Below the pieces are notes generated by a model. It saw only the letters and a list, made by a program, of their open reading frames with translations, had not been told where the DNA came from and made no database searches. From positions 1-64,000 of the forward strand of contig NZ_JBALOV010000005.1 of assembly GCF_036965045.1 (NCBI RefSeq): a stretch of DNA of 64,000 nt. Reading direction: 5' to 3'. Shown one piece after another: positions 34,287-42,519 of the stretch. Source of the stretch: Ferdinandcohnia sp036965045 (lineage in GTDB: Bacteria > Bacillota > Bacilli > Bacillales > Bacillaceae_L). The position numbers and the translations under genes are program-made. Position 1 is the first letter of the stretch. Every line of letters begins with the position of its first letter.

Positions 34287-34718
34287 CTATTTTAGTTTAA
34301 AAAGTACTTTTTCAATCAATGGTTCAAGTTCCGCATAGGTTTCTCTATATATGTCAACCGATCCTCCGTAAGGGTCGGAAACATCCCCATTGCCGTCCAC
34401 AAATTCTTGTAACGTAAACAGTTTATCCCGAGCTTCCGGGAAATTGTACAGAATGGCCTGTTTATGCTGACTGGTCATCGTTAAAATACAAGTCGCCCAC
34501 TCGATATGGTCCTGATTTAATAAGGAGGACGAATGCTGACACTGTATCCCATTCTCCTCTAATACCTGAGTGGTATTCACCGATGCAGGACTTCCTTCAC
34601 CTGCGAAGATCCCTGCCGATTTAACCTCTACGTTATTCCCAGCCTTTTTTCGTAAAATTGCCTCAGCCATCGGACTTCTACATGTATTTCCTGTGCATAC
34701 AAATAATACGCGTATCAT
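34287..34718 (-). CDS. ywlE: Low-molecular-weight protein arginine phosphatase (YwlE)
   Basis: A 143-residue LMW-PTP-fold enzyme. The P-loop CTGNTCRSPM starts at Cys8, with Thr12 matching the Thr that in B. subtilis YwlE selects phosphoarginine; the catalytic Asp is in SDPYGGS (about residue 118). It reverses McsB arginine phosphorylation, which marks proteins for ClpCP. Gene order with rpiB and mntP is as in B. subtilis except for the inserted chemoreceptor gene. Confidence 0.93.
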   Translation of the reverse strand: MIRVLFVCTGNTCRSPMAEAILRKKAGNNVEVKSAGIFAGEGSPASVNTTQVLEENGIQCQHSSSLLNQDHIEWATCILTMTSQHKQAILYNFPEARDKLFTLQEFVDGNGDVSDPYGGSVDIYRETYAELEPLIEKVLFKLK

Positions 34719-34832
34719 TTCATCACCCTTTTCATGTTGTTGTCCTTATGCTACTTTCGACCTAACTTTAGACAAATTTCGCTATAGTACCATTATAATC
34801 GAGATTGGCATGAAAGACATAGCCTTATATTT

Positions 34833-34862
34833 AAAAAAGAGCACGGATTTTCGTCCGCACTC
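34833..34862 (-). terminator. Terminator of mntP
   Basis: Minus strand GAGTGCGGA-CGAAAA-TCCGTGCTC (two G-U pairs) followed by T6, eighteen bases after the mntP stop. Confidence 0.85.
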
Positions 34863-34880
34863 ACAATTTTGTACTATTTT

Positions 34881-35444
34881 TCATAAAGGAAATAATAGTT
34901 TCACACCAAAGACAAGGAGAATGCTGCCACCTAAAACCTCACTGTATGTACCTAGCCAGTTTTGGACCTTTCGACCTAATAGTAGACCCATCCATGAAAG
35001 AGCCATACTAACGACTCCGAACATAAGAATGACCATGACGGTTTTTGCCCCATATATCCCTAGTGAAAGTCCTACCGAAAAACTATCTAAACTCACACTT
35101 AAGGCAAAAATAAATAACCCGAATCCAACAGGTGTAATCATGCGCTGCTGATCATCGTCCTTGAAGGAAGAAATAATCATTTGTAAGCCTAGAAATAGAA
35201 GCAACCCACCGCCTGCATAGGTTGCAATAGCTCCAAATGTATCTGATAAAAAGTGTCCAATCATCATGCCAGCCAAAGGCATCCACATATGGAACAGACC
35301 GATGGTAATCCCGATTGTAAAGATTTGCTTGAGCCTCAATCGGATTAATCCCATTCCCAGCCCCACCGAAAATGCGTCCATTCCTAAAGCAAATGCCATA
35401 ATAAATAAGGTTATAATTTCCCCGAGAAATGCCGTGATATCCAT
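34881..35444 (-). CDS. mntP: Manganese efflux pump MntP
   Basis: A 187-residue protein with six membrane helices in two related halves, with the conserved acidic motifs ALGMDAFSVGLGMG and SVSLDSFSVGLSLG. MntP proteins export Mn2+. In B. subtilis the syntenic ywlD gene is this family. No yybP-ykoY manganese riboswitch fits in the 69 bases upstream; regulation is unknown. It follows sua5 closely. Confidence 0.93.
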   Translation of the reverse strand: MDITAFLGEIITLFIMAFALGMDAFSVGLGMGLIRLRLKQIFTIGITIGLFHMWMPLAGMMIGHFLSDTFGAIATYAGGGLLLFLGLQMIISSFKDDDQQRMITPVGFGLFIFALSVSLDSFSVGLSLGIYGAKTVMVILMFGVVSMALSWMGLLLGRKVQNWLGTYSEVLGGSILLVFGVKLLFPL

Positions 35445-35513
35445 CTTCTACCTCCTTGGACGTGCCTATTTCAACATATGCATGTACAAAATGAAATAGA
35501 AGATGGAATTCCA

Positions 35514-36557
35514 TTATTCTGATATTATTTTATGCCCAGCCGCTTTCGTTAAGCGATTCATAATAGCCTGTCCAATGCCCTCGCTTGGAAAACTCTCACT
35601 AAAAATCACATCAACACCACTTTCATCAAATAAGCGCAAAACATCATAGAGTCGATTTGCTACCGACTCCAAATCCTCGCGCGATCCACAAGCAATAATT
35701 TTATCCGCCTCATACTTGTTTTCACGCTCTGTCGTTGTGAGAACACCTACCTTCGATCCCTCGTTTTGTTTTTCTTTTACAAGCGATTGAATAAATTCCA
35801 TGGAGCCATTCACAATCGTGAGTGGTGCAATCGGTGCGTAATGTTTATATTTCATGCCAGGTGATTTTGGGGCCTCACCTTCTGTTAAAATGGCCCGGTC
35901 CACCTCAACAACACCACATACTTCCTCAAGCTGCTCCTTCGTCACTCCACCTGGTCGCAAAATCACAGGTACTTCACCTGTGCAGTCTAAAACCGTTGAC
36001 TCTAATCCAACTCCAGTTGCTCCGCCATCAAGAATCCCTGCGATTTTTCCGGTCAGGTCTTCGGCCACATGCTTTGCAAGCGTTGGGCTTGGCTTCCCAG
36101 ACGTATTCGCACTCGGTGCAGCAAGTGGAAGACCTGTTGCTGAAATTAACGCCAATGCCACTGGATGACTCGGCATGCGAATCGCAACTGTTTCAAGTCC
36201 TGCTGTCACTTTTTTTGACACGGCATTTTCTTTGCTTTTCAAAACAAGCGTCAACGGACCTGGCCAAAATGCTTCCATTAAACGCTCTGCCAGCTTCGGG
36301 ATATCCTCTGCAATTTTACGCAACTGCTCGATTGTAGAGATGTGGACAATCAGTGGATTATCGCTCGGGCGACCCTTCGCCTCGTAAATTTTCGTAACAG
36401 CCTCATCGGAGAGCGCATTGGCCCCAAGCCCATACACTGTTTCTGTTGGGAATGCGACCACTTCATTTTTCTGTAAGAGACTTGCTGCCTCTTTTATTTG
36501 TGGATAAGATTCGATATTTTGCTGTTGTTTATCCACAACCCATTGTTTTGTTTCCAT
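35514..36557 (-). CDS. ywlC: L-threonylcarbamoyladenylate synthase (Sua5/TsaC2, YwlC)
   Basis: A 347-residue enzyme that makes threonylcarbamoyl-AMP for the t6A37 tRNA modification. An N-terminal YrdC domain (VVAFPTETVYGLGANAL, then KGRPSDNPLIVHI) is joined to a C-terminal Sua5 domain (about residues 225-347). t6A is needed for accurate ANN decoding. The first 20 codons overlap perfect DnaA boxes that are part of a cluster spanning its upstream region. Confidence 0.95.
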   Translation of the reverse strand: METKQWVVDKQQQNIESYPQIKEAASLLQKNEVVAFPTETVYGLGANALSDEAVTKIYEAKGRPSDNPLIVHISTIEQLRKIAEDIPKLAERLMEAFWPGPLTLVLKSKENAVSKKVTAGLETVAIRMPSHPVALALISATGLPLAAPSANTSGKPSPTLAKHVAEDLTGKIAGILDGGATGVGLESTVLDCTGEVPVILRPGGVTKEQLEEVCGVVEVDRAILTEGEAPKSPGMKYKHYAPIAPLTIVNGSMEFIQSLVKEKQNEGSKVGVLTTTERENKYEADKIIACGSREDLESVANRLYDVLRLFDESGVDVIFSESFPSEGIGQAIMNRLTKAAGHKIISE

Positions 36558-36834
36558 GTAACGCAGCTCCTATATGAAAATCCTTTTATGATATAAGTTT
36601 TTTTATTATCGCAATATAAAAAAGTATAGGTTTTTAAGGGGCAGAAAACAAGTGTTATCCACATTTTGTGGATAATTTGTGCATAAATGTGGATAGTTTT
36701 GTGGATATACCCAATTTTGCCACATTTAACACCCAGAGGAAAAAAATCATCCACAGCCCATATTTTTCATCACGTTCCATAGACTATCACATTTACCCGT
36801 ATTTTAACAACAAAACTTATCCACATTATCCACA
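36499..36834. promoter_or_regulatory. DnaA-box cluster at the sua5 (ywlC) 5' end
   Basis: Perfect TTATCCACA boxes on either strand at 36499-36507, 36529-36537, 36655-36663, 36667-36675, 36817-36825 and 36826-36834 (the last two abut). Boxes with one mismatch lie at 36688-36696, 36700-36708 and 36747-36755. There is no dnaA/dnaN gene, so this is not oriC. A DnaA-binding cluster at ywlC is known in B. subtilis, from memory, where such clusters titrate DnaA and delay initiation. Confidence 0.85.
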
Positions 36835-36841
36835 ATCACAA

Positions 36842-36868
36842 AAAGAAAACCCCTACACACAGGGGTTG
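36842..36868 (-). terminator. Terminator of ywlB-like gene
   Basis: AACCCCT-ACACAC-AGGGGTT stem; minus strand continues TTTTCTTTTT. It lies eleven bases after the GNAT gene stop and beside the DnaA-box cluster. Confidence 0.85.
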
Positions 36869-36878
36869 AAAACGCTCA

Positions 36879-37325
36879 TTATTTTTCAATTTGTGAAACC
36901 ATGAACATCGGATCAGCTTTTTCAAGGAGCTGTGAAATATGATTCGAGTCTTTAATATGATTCGGAATCTCATTCGCTTCAACTTGTTCAAAACCAAGCA
37001 TCGTAAAAAACTGAACCGACGCTTGCTTATTGGTTGCTAAAAAGAGACTATGTAATTCCTTATGCCTCGCAAGTGAAATAGCACTTTTAAATAATGTTAA
37101 TAAATTCGTTTGGTCCACACCTGGAGAAATTACGAGCGATCGAAGCAGCCCATCCCGTTCAATTCTCTCTATCCCTAATGTTGCGAGAATTTTTTGTTCA
37201 GAATCCTCCAATAAAATAAAGTGGTCAATAATAGCTTCAATTCCATCCGCACTCACTTCGGCTTGTCCTAAAAATGCTGTTACCTTTTCAATATCTTGCT
37301 CATTTGCCGTTCTAACTCGTTTCAT
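36879..37325 (-). CDS. ywlB: GNAT family N-acetyltransferase (YwlB-like)
   Basis: A 148-residue protein of the GCN5-related acetyltransferase fold; the order of motifs LRSLVISPGVDQTNLLTLFKSA and LFLATNKQASVQFFTMLGFEQV fits acetyl-CoA binding. In place it corresponds to B. subtilis YwlB, listed among ArgA-like acetyltransferases; the substrate is not shown. The ATG at 37325 is used because AGGTGGAG precedes it; the GTG nine bases earlier would sit inside that site. Confidence 0.8.
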   Translation of the reverse strand: MKRVRTANEQDIEKVTAFLGQAEVSADGIEAIIDHFILLEDSEQKILATLGIERIERDGLLRSLVISPGVDQTNLLTLFKSAISLARHKELHSLFLATNKQASVQFFTMLGFEQVEANEIPNHIKDSNHISQLLEKADPMFMVSQIEK

Positions 37326-37400
37326 TTTCTCCACCTCATCTTTCGTTTCTAGTAACTACTCTATGAGGCATTTGAAAAAATAGAACCAAATGCTAGAATT

Positions 37401-38084
37401 TTAGCTAAATAAAGATGTGAAAAATTCAACTAAGAAAAATTTAACCTCGACTTCTTCCTCTTTATTTTCTTCCTTGTCCTTGTTGTCTTTCTTGTCTTCT
37501 TTGTCCTTCTTTACTTCCTTGTCTTTCTTTTCAGCCTCTTGCTCCATCGCTACATCTTTGCCTTCATCATTCGATGCTTCAACTGCATCACCTGTTGAAA
37601 AATCCAAGAAACATAATGGCGGAAACAACACACACCACCAGTTCGCCCCTTCAGCGTCACCTAATTCAATTAGAATTGCTTCATACTCACCAGCTGGATA
37701 TAAGAATTGTCCGTAAAGCTTTGTTGGAAACTGAACATTGCGTCCGTAATCAACTGTATAAGATTGATTGCTATTTTCTTCTTCTAACACTCTAGCAACA
37801 ATTTTCTCGATTTCTGGAAGTCTCTCTTGAATCAATTCTCTAGCCGCTTGAATTGAGGTTAACTCAGCTACCCACTCCGTAATTTCTGCATTTACCGCAT
37901 CGCGGACCTTGCGCTTTAAAGCCTGGTCTTTATCCGAATCACTATTAGCAAGGATACGAAGCCGAATCGCCTCATCCGGAATCACCTGTGGACCCGCTGC
38001 ACTTGATTCTTTTATCAATAAATAGCTATTCGCCCCAATTAACATTAATAAAACAAATGATACGATCGCAATTTGTTTACTCAC
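37401..38084 (-). CDS. spoIIR: Stage II sporulation protein R (SpoIIR)
   Basis: A 227-residue signalling protein made in the forespore that crosses to the intermembrane space and triggers SpoIIGA to process pro-SigE. Visible are an N-terminal membrane segment or signal (about residues 5-24), the IPDEAIRLRILANSDSDKDQ start of the family domain, and GEYEAILIELGDAEGANWWCVLFPPLCF. Near the C-terminus a Lys/Glu/Asp-rich run of about 45 residues (EKKDKEVKKDKEDKKDNKDK...) is unusual. The start is GTG. A SigF-type promoter lies just upstream. Confidence 0.93.
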   Translation of the reverse strand: MSKQIAIVSFVLLMLIGANSYLLIKESSAAGPQVIPDEAIRLRILANSDSDKDQALKRKVRDAVNAEITEWVAELTSIQAARELIQERLPEIEKIVARVLEEENSNQSYTVDYGRNVQFPTKLYGQFLYPAGEYEAILIELGDAEGANWWCVLFPPLCFLDFSTGDAVEASNDEGKDVAMEQEAEKKDKEVKKDKEDKKDNKDKEENKEEEVEVKFFLVEFFTSLFS

Positions 38085-38109
38085 TCTCTAGCACCATCCC
38101 TTCACAACC

Positions 38110-38139
38110 CATTCTTGCCAAGAAAACAAAATCCTAAAC
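38110..38139 (-). promoter_or_regulatory. SigF-type promoter of spoIIR
   Basis: Minus strand GTTTA (plus 38135-38139), 15 bp, GGCAAGAATG (38110-38119). It matches the consensus GYWTA-N15/16-GGNRANANTW at all but the last base. About 25 bases separate it from the GTG start. Confidence 0.75.
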
Positions 38140-38183
38140 TACCAAATTTGAAAAATCTATTAAACTAGTCTTTCGAGATTAGG

Positions 38184-38248
38184 ATCAAAGACTAACGACG
38201 CCACGTCCTGTTGCAACGTCTTTGTGACCCACCTCTTGTGGGCCTAAA
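38184..38248. repeat. 65-bp dispersed repeat, copy B
   Basis: Aligns end to end with 4123-4187. This copy has better hairpins (GACGCCAC...GCAACGTC and CCCAC-CTCTT-GTGGG). The CACGTCCTGT core also occurs, inverted, in the element at 27938-28110. Confidence 0.6.
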
Positions 38249-38253
38249 AATAT

Positions 38254-38301
38254 TTGTCAAGTTGACTTTACAAAATGTATAGTTTACTTTACAATGTAGT
38301 T
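38254..38301 (+). promoter_or_regulatory. Promoter with tandem repeat operator for the HTH gene
   Basis: TTGTCA (38254-38259), 18 bp, TATAGT (38278-38283). A direct repeat ACTTTACAA(AA)TGTA..GTT lies at 38265-38284 and 38286-38301, overlapping the -10. It is likely the binding site of the small HTH protein encoded next. Confidence 0.6.
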
Positions 38302-38325
38302 AGAAACAATTGGAGGATATTGTAA

Positions 38326-38529
38326 ATGGAGATTAAAAACCGCGTGAAGGAGCTCCGCGCAAGGCATAGCCTGACACAGGGAGCACTAGCTGAAAAGGTC
38401 AATGTAACACGGCAAACAATCGTCGCTTTGGAAAAAGGAAGCTATGTCCCTTCACTACTACTCGCAATGAATATCGCACGGACATTTCACTTGCCAATTG
38501 AAGAAATATTTTATTTGGAGGATGAGTAA
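38326..38529 (+). CDS. Small Xre/Cro-type HTH regulator
   Basis: A 67-residue protein that is almost entirely a Cro/CI helix-turn-helix: HSLTQGALAEKVNVTRQTIV then LEKGSYVPSLLLAMNIARTF and a short LPIEEIFYLED tail. Proteins of this size (YgzD/YozG type) usually repress a neighbouring membrane-protein gene and themselves. The start has TTGGAGG upstream. The next gene follows two bases after its stop, so they form an operon. Confidence 0.88.
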   Translation: MEIKNRVKELRARHSLTQGALAEKVNVTRQTIVALEKGSYVPSLLLAMNIARTFHLPIEEIFYLEDE

Positions 38530-38531
38530 AG

Positions 38532-39005
38532 ATGAGTATTTTTCGTAATGTCATGTTTTCGATTGTTATGCTCGTATTATTCGGCTGGGGATTGACATCT
38601 TTGTACTTCGCACAAATGGATTTTGCTGATATCGTAAAGAACAATACCCAGCCACCCTGGTTTATTGAAATTAACACGCTGCCGATTTTTGCAACCATTT
38701 TAATTGGGGGTATTTTTACAGTTATCACCTATCCTAAATTAAAGCGCAAGCGAAGGTCATGGAAAAACGTCCTTTTGCTACCATCTGAATTTGAAGAAGG
38801 TGACGAGCGCGAAAAGGAACTCACCGGAAAGGCATGTCGAGCTTCATATATTAGCATGTGGTTGACGTTCCCATTCATCGCCGCCCTATTTTTACTCTAT
38901 CCATTCATCTCAGACACCGTCCCATACTTCCCAATTATCTTATTGCTGCTCTATCCGTTGATTCAGATTATCGTCTATTTTATTTCGTGGAAGCGAAATT
39001 ACTGA
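38532..39005 (+). CDS. Predicted four-helix membrane protein, partner of HTH gene
   Basis: A 157-residue protein with four membrane segments (about residues 5-27, 48-70, 105-125, 130-152) and a cytoplasmic loop PSEFEEGDEREKELTGKACR. Small membrane proteins with an EGDERE loop often follow Xre-type regulators (DUF2178-like); the role is unknown. It is two bases from the HTH gene. The pair faces opposite to spoIIR and prmC-prfA and may be a late insertion. Confidence 0.65.
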   Translation: MSIFRNVMFSIVMLVLFGWGLTSLYFAQMDFADIVKNNTQPPWFIEINTLPIFATILIGGIFTVITYPKLKRKRRSWKNVLLLPSEFEEGDEREKELTGKACRASYISMWLTFPFIAALFLLYPFISDTVPYFPIILLLLYPLIQIIVYFISWKRNY

Positions 39006-39063
39006 TAGATATAAGGCAGAGATTGCCGGATAGCTGGTAAAGCGCAATCCAACATGGGTCATT

Positions 39064-39094
39064 AAAAAAAGGCTTGGAGACTACCCCAAGCCTT
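39064..39094 (-). terminator. Terminator of prfA-prmC
   Basis: Minus strand AAAAGGCTTGG ... CCAAGCCTTTTTTT stem with the T-run built in, two bases after the prmC stop. It may also serve the plus-strand gene pair. Confidence 0.9.
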
Positions 39095-39096
39095 TT

Positions 39097-39966
39097 CTAA
39101 AACCCTATTTCCGCAAATACCATTCGGTCTTTTCCGTTGATGTCGTTGATCACTTCCACTTTTGCACTCGGAAACGTCAACCGCAGCATTTCGGCAACGG
39201 CCTCTCCTTGCCCAATCCCGACTTCAAAGGCCACTATTCCTTTTTCATTCAACACAAGGGGAATCTCCTTCATAAACCGACGGTAAAAATCCAATCCATC
39301 CTTACCGCCAACTAACGCCCGGAGTGGTTCATGGTCCTTCACGACTGTAGACAGGGTCTCAATGTCTTCTTCTGGAATGTAAGGCGGATTTGAGACGACC
39401 ACATCGACTGTCATCCCTTTTTCCACTAACGGTGCTAATAAATCACCTTCAAAAAACCTCACATTCGCCTCTAACCTATCCGTATTTTCACGAGCAACCT
39501 CAATTGAAGTTTTCGCAATATCGACTGTCATTACATCGAGTCGCTGATTCTCAAGTGCAAGCGTAATTGATATCGCACCGCTCCCCGTTCCAACATCCAC
39601 GACTTTAATAGCTTCGCCTGTACCAAATAAACGCTCGATCCTCCCAAGCAACCCCTGAACCAATTCCTCTGTCTCAGGTCTTGGGATCAAGACTTCCTCA
39701 TTCACTAAAAATCGTCGTCCATAAAATTCCTCATAACCCATGATGTGTTGAACCGGAACTCCGCTCACCACCTTATGAACAGATTCCACAAATTTTCCCT
39801 TCACATTACCTTCTAATTCTTCACGTATTTCCGCAAGCAACTGCGCGCGACTCATTCCCAAATGATGACACAACAGCATTTCTCCGATATTTTCATCCCG
39901 ACCATTTTCCCGTAAAAAAGAAGAAGCCCATTTGAGGGCTTCGAATATTTTATGAAATTCTGCCAT
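39097..39966 (-). CDS. prmC: Release factor glutamine methyltransferase PrmC
   Basis: A 289-residue SAM-dependent enzyme that methylates Gln of the GGQ motif in release factors. The SAM-binding segment is VVDVGTGSGAISITLAL and the catalytic NPPY lies in VVSNPPYIPEEDIE. It directly follows prfA, its substrate gene, with a TAATG overlap, a classic pairing. Length is standard. Confidence 0.96.
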   Translation of the reverse strand: MAEFHKIFEALKWASSFLRENGRDENIGEMLLCHHLGMSRAQLLAEIREELEGNVKGKFVESVHKVVSGVPVQHIMGYEEFYGRRFLVNEEVLIPRPETEELVQGLLGRIERLFGTGEAIKVVDVGTGSGAISITLALENQRLDVMTVDIAKTSIEVARENTDRLEANVRFFEGDLLAPLVEKGMTVDVVVSNPPYIPEEDIETLSTVVKDHEPLRALVGGKDGLDFYRRFMKEIPLVLNEKGIVAFEVGIGQGEAVAEMLRLTFPSAKVEVINDINGKDRMVFAEIGF

Positions 39967-41042
39967 TATTCGGCTTGCTCCATTTTTCTTGCTTGGTCTT
40001 CCATGATTAAAGCTTCGATGACTTCATCAAGTTTCCCAGTCAAGATTTGATCAAGCTTCTGAATCGTTAGTCCAATTCGGTGGTCGGTTACACGGTTTTG
40101 CGGGAAATTGTACGTACGGATTCGCTCTGAACGGTCACCTGTACCTACTGCTTGCTTACGGTTTTGATCGTATTCAGCCTGTACTTCTCGTTGGAACTTA
40201 TCATAAACACGCGCACGCAATACCTTCATAGCTTTTTCCTTGTTCTTGATTTGAGATTTCTCATCCTGACAGGAAACCACAGTTCCAGTTGGCAAGTGCG
40301 TTAAACGAACCGCTGACATTGTCGTGTTAACGCTTTGTCCCCCTGGTCCGCTGGAAGCAAATGTATCCACACGAATATCCTTCTCATGGATTTCGACTTC
40401 AACCTCTTCTGCTTCGGGTAACACCGCAACGGTTGCAGTTGATGTGTGAATACGTCCGCCTGATTCCGTTTCTGGAACACGTTGCACACGATGTGCCCCA
40501 TTTTCAAACTTCAATTTTGAATAAGCACCTTTTCCACTAATCATAAAGATGATCTCTTTATAGCCACCAACACCCGTCGAGTTTGCATCCATGACTTCGG
40601 TCTTCCAGCCTTGGTGCTCGGCAAAACGGCTGTACATGCGATAAAGATCACCGGCAAATAGCGCAGCCTCATCTCCACCTGCAGCACCCCGGATTTCCAT
40701 GATTACGTTTTTGTCATCGTTCGGGTCCTTCGGTAATAAGAGCACGTGAAGACGCTCCTCAAGTTCCTCCATTTGGTCCTCAAGTTCGTGGATTTCTTCC
40801 TTCACCATGTCACGCATCTCTGCATCGAGCTTTTCTTCAAGCATCGCTTTTGCGTCGGTTAACTGTTCCTTAACCTCTTTGTACTCTCTATATTTCTCAA
40901 CAGTTTCTTGTATATCAGATTGTTCTTTTGAATATTCACGAAGTTTGTTTGTATCACTAACGATATCTGGATCACTTAATAGTTCATTTAGTTTTTCATA
41001 ACGAGCTTCAACAGCCTCTAAACGATCGAACACGCTCTTCAC
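39966..41042 (-). CDS. prfA: Peptide chain release factor 1
   Basis: A 358-residue class I release factor that ends translation at UAA and UAG. The GGQ loop is SSGPGGQSVNTTMSAVRLTH (about residue 235), and the UAG-recognition PVT-type tripeptide region lies in MRDMVKEEI... to VDANSTG; the PxT motif itself was not pinned. It is translated together with prmC. The start ATG has AGGTG upstream. Confidence 0.97.
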   Translation of the reverse strand: MKSVFDRLEAVEARYEKLNELLSDPDIVSDTNKLREYSKEQSDIQETVEKYREYKEVKEQLTDAKAMLEEKLDAEMRDMVKEEIHELEDQMEELEERLHVLLLPKDPNDDKNVIMEIRGAAGGDEAALFAGDLYRMYSRFAEHQGWKTEVMDANSTGVGGYKEIIFMISGKGAYSKLKFENGAHRVQRVPETESGGRIHTSTATVAVLPEAEEVEVEIHEKDIRVDTFASSGPGGQSVNTTMSAVRLTHLPTGTVVSCQDEKSQIKNKEKAMKVLRARVYDKFQREVQAEYDQNRKQAVGTGDRSERIRTYNFPQNRVTDHRIGLTIQKLDQILTGKLDEVIEALIMEDQARKMEQAE

Positions 41043-41134
41043 CTCAAAATTTAGTCCATAACAGTATAATTATAGTATAGGGTACCCATATAGGTCAAAG
41101 CAAATTACGCTAATCTCTGGAACAGTGATGAAAT

Positions 41135-42385
41135 TTAATTCTGAACCGTTTGTACGGTAGCAGTCATTTTTTCAAGCTGAATATCAATATACAACTGGCA
41201 TCTCATATTAAAATCATCAAAGTTAATCTCCGTTAAGTCGGTAATTTGATTAAGCCGGTATTTTAATGTATTAATATGGATGAAAAGTTGTTCGGCTGTC
41301 GGCTTTAGTCGGCCATTATTCAATAAGTATACTTCTAAGGTCTCCAGTAAATTCGTTTGACTTTCAAGATCTTTCTTTTGAAGGATTAGAATATCTTCAT
41401 TTCTGTAATTTGTCTCACTGTGTTGCCGATTGATTGCTTCTAAATACCGGAAAATGCCAAGCTTTTTAAACTCATAGACAGGTTGAGCAGGTAATCCGAT
41501 AAAATTCGCAGCCGCAACCACTTCCTGTGCTTCTGCATAGCTTTTACTAAGCTGAAGGATGGACGTATAAACATTGCCAATTCCAGCAAAAACAGTGTGC
41601 TTTTTAAATTGGCTTAACACTGTGGTTGTTAGTTCATTTGCGCTTTTCGTTACGATTCCCGGGTCCGAAGTGGTGCTTCCGATGATGACAAGGATATTGA
41701 GTTGATCTGTAAGTAGATGAGTCGGCTGGCTGATAGCGTTTGCAAATAACTGGACTTTCTCTCTAAGCTCATCAAAAACAGTCTCATCCATTTGGGCCAC
41801 TGTAAAAACAGTAACTAGAAAAGCAGCTGGAAGAATCACCTTTCGATCCGCAGCTTCCCATTTGATTTGGTTTTCCGTTTGAAAGGTGTTATTGATTATT
41901 TTTTTATAAAAACGATCGATTTCTTCATCATTTCTATGTTTTATTTCGCTCTTCTGATAAATAAGCTTTCCAATATGAAATGATACCTCATGTAAAAACT
42001 CAAGCTCATCAGCAGATAGCAGTCTATCTATTTCTTGGATCCAAATATACCCGAAAATTCTGTCTTTAAATTTTGCACTTACGACAACTCGCTGGTTAAG
42101 ACCAATACTTTTAATGCGCTTCACACGAAACGGCTTAGGGATCGTCTTTAATTGTTCAACGATTCCTTCATCTATAAACTTCTCTAAAATTTTTGGGGTC
42201 CACTGCTTCGAAAAAATGGTTTGTTGATTTGCCTGATCAAACTGATCGATATAATAAGAGCTGTAGGAAAGCAAGGAAAACTGATCACTCTCAATTACGA
42301 CTGGCTTTTTTAAAAAGGCACTGATTTTATCTGTAATTTGATCGATATCGGTCATGGTCAATATTTCACTCAATGGCTGGCGCAT
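41135..42385 (-). CDS. putR: PucR-type regulator of proline use (PutR-like)
   Basis: A 416-residue protein with a sensor-like N-terminal half and a C-terminal PucR helix-turn-helix (LKPTAEQLFIHINTLKYRLNQI, about residues 368-389). B. subtilis PutR, of the same size, activates putBCP in response to proline, and here the gene lies right after the put genes. The ATG at 42385 has AGGAGGAG upstream; an ATG eight codons earlier has none. It is likely expressed separately, since the terminator at 42481-42514 precedes it. Confidence 0.85.
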   Translation of the reverse strand: MRQPLSEILTMTDIDQITDKISAFLKKPVVIESDQFSLLSYSSYYIDQFDQANQQTIFSKQWTPKILEKFIDEGIVEQLKTIPKPFRVKRIKSIGLNQRVVVSAKFKDRIFGYIWIQEIDRLLSADELEFLHEVSFHIGKLIYQKSEIKHRNDEEIDRFYKKIINNTFQTENQIKWEAADRKVILPAAFLVTVFTVAQMDETVFDELREKVQLFANAISQPTHLLTDQLNILVIIGSTTSDPGIVTKSANELTTTVLSQFKKHTVFAGIGNVYTSILQLSKSYAEAQEVVAAANFIGLPAQPVYEFKKLGIFRYLEAINRQHSETNYRNEDILILQKKDLESQTNLLETLEVYLLNNGRLKPTAEQLFIHINTLKYRLNQITDLTEINFDDFNMRCQLYIDIQLEKMTATVQTVQN

Positions 42386-42480
42386 ACAGCTCCTCCTATC
42401 TTTCGCCATACAAATGGTAGTTACCTATTATCATACTTTCATTGAAGACAATTGTATAGTCATTCTTTATTCCAGAATGC

Positions 42481-42514
42481 TTAAAAAGCCTGCAGCATAC
42501 AGTGCAGGCCTTTC
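42481..42514 (-). terminator. Terminator of the first putP copy
   Basis: Minus strand AAAGGCCTGCA ... TGCAGGCTTTTT stem with its own T-run, six bases after the putP stop. Confidence 0.9.
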
Positions 42515-42519
42515 GTTTA

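Noticed and set aside
35445..35513. yybP-ykoY manganese riboswitch before mntP
   Set aside because: Only 69 bases separate the genes, too short for this riboswitch, and no motif was seen.
36499..36834. Possible replication origin
   Set aside because: DnaA boxes are dense, but dnaA, dnaN and a clear AT-rich unwinding element are absent, and gene order is that of the ywl region.
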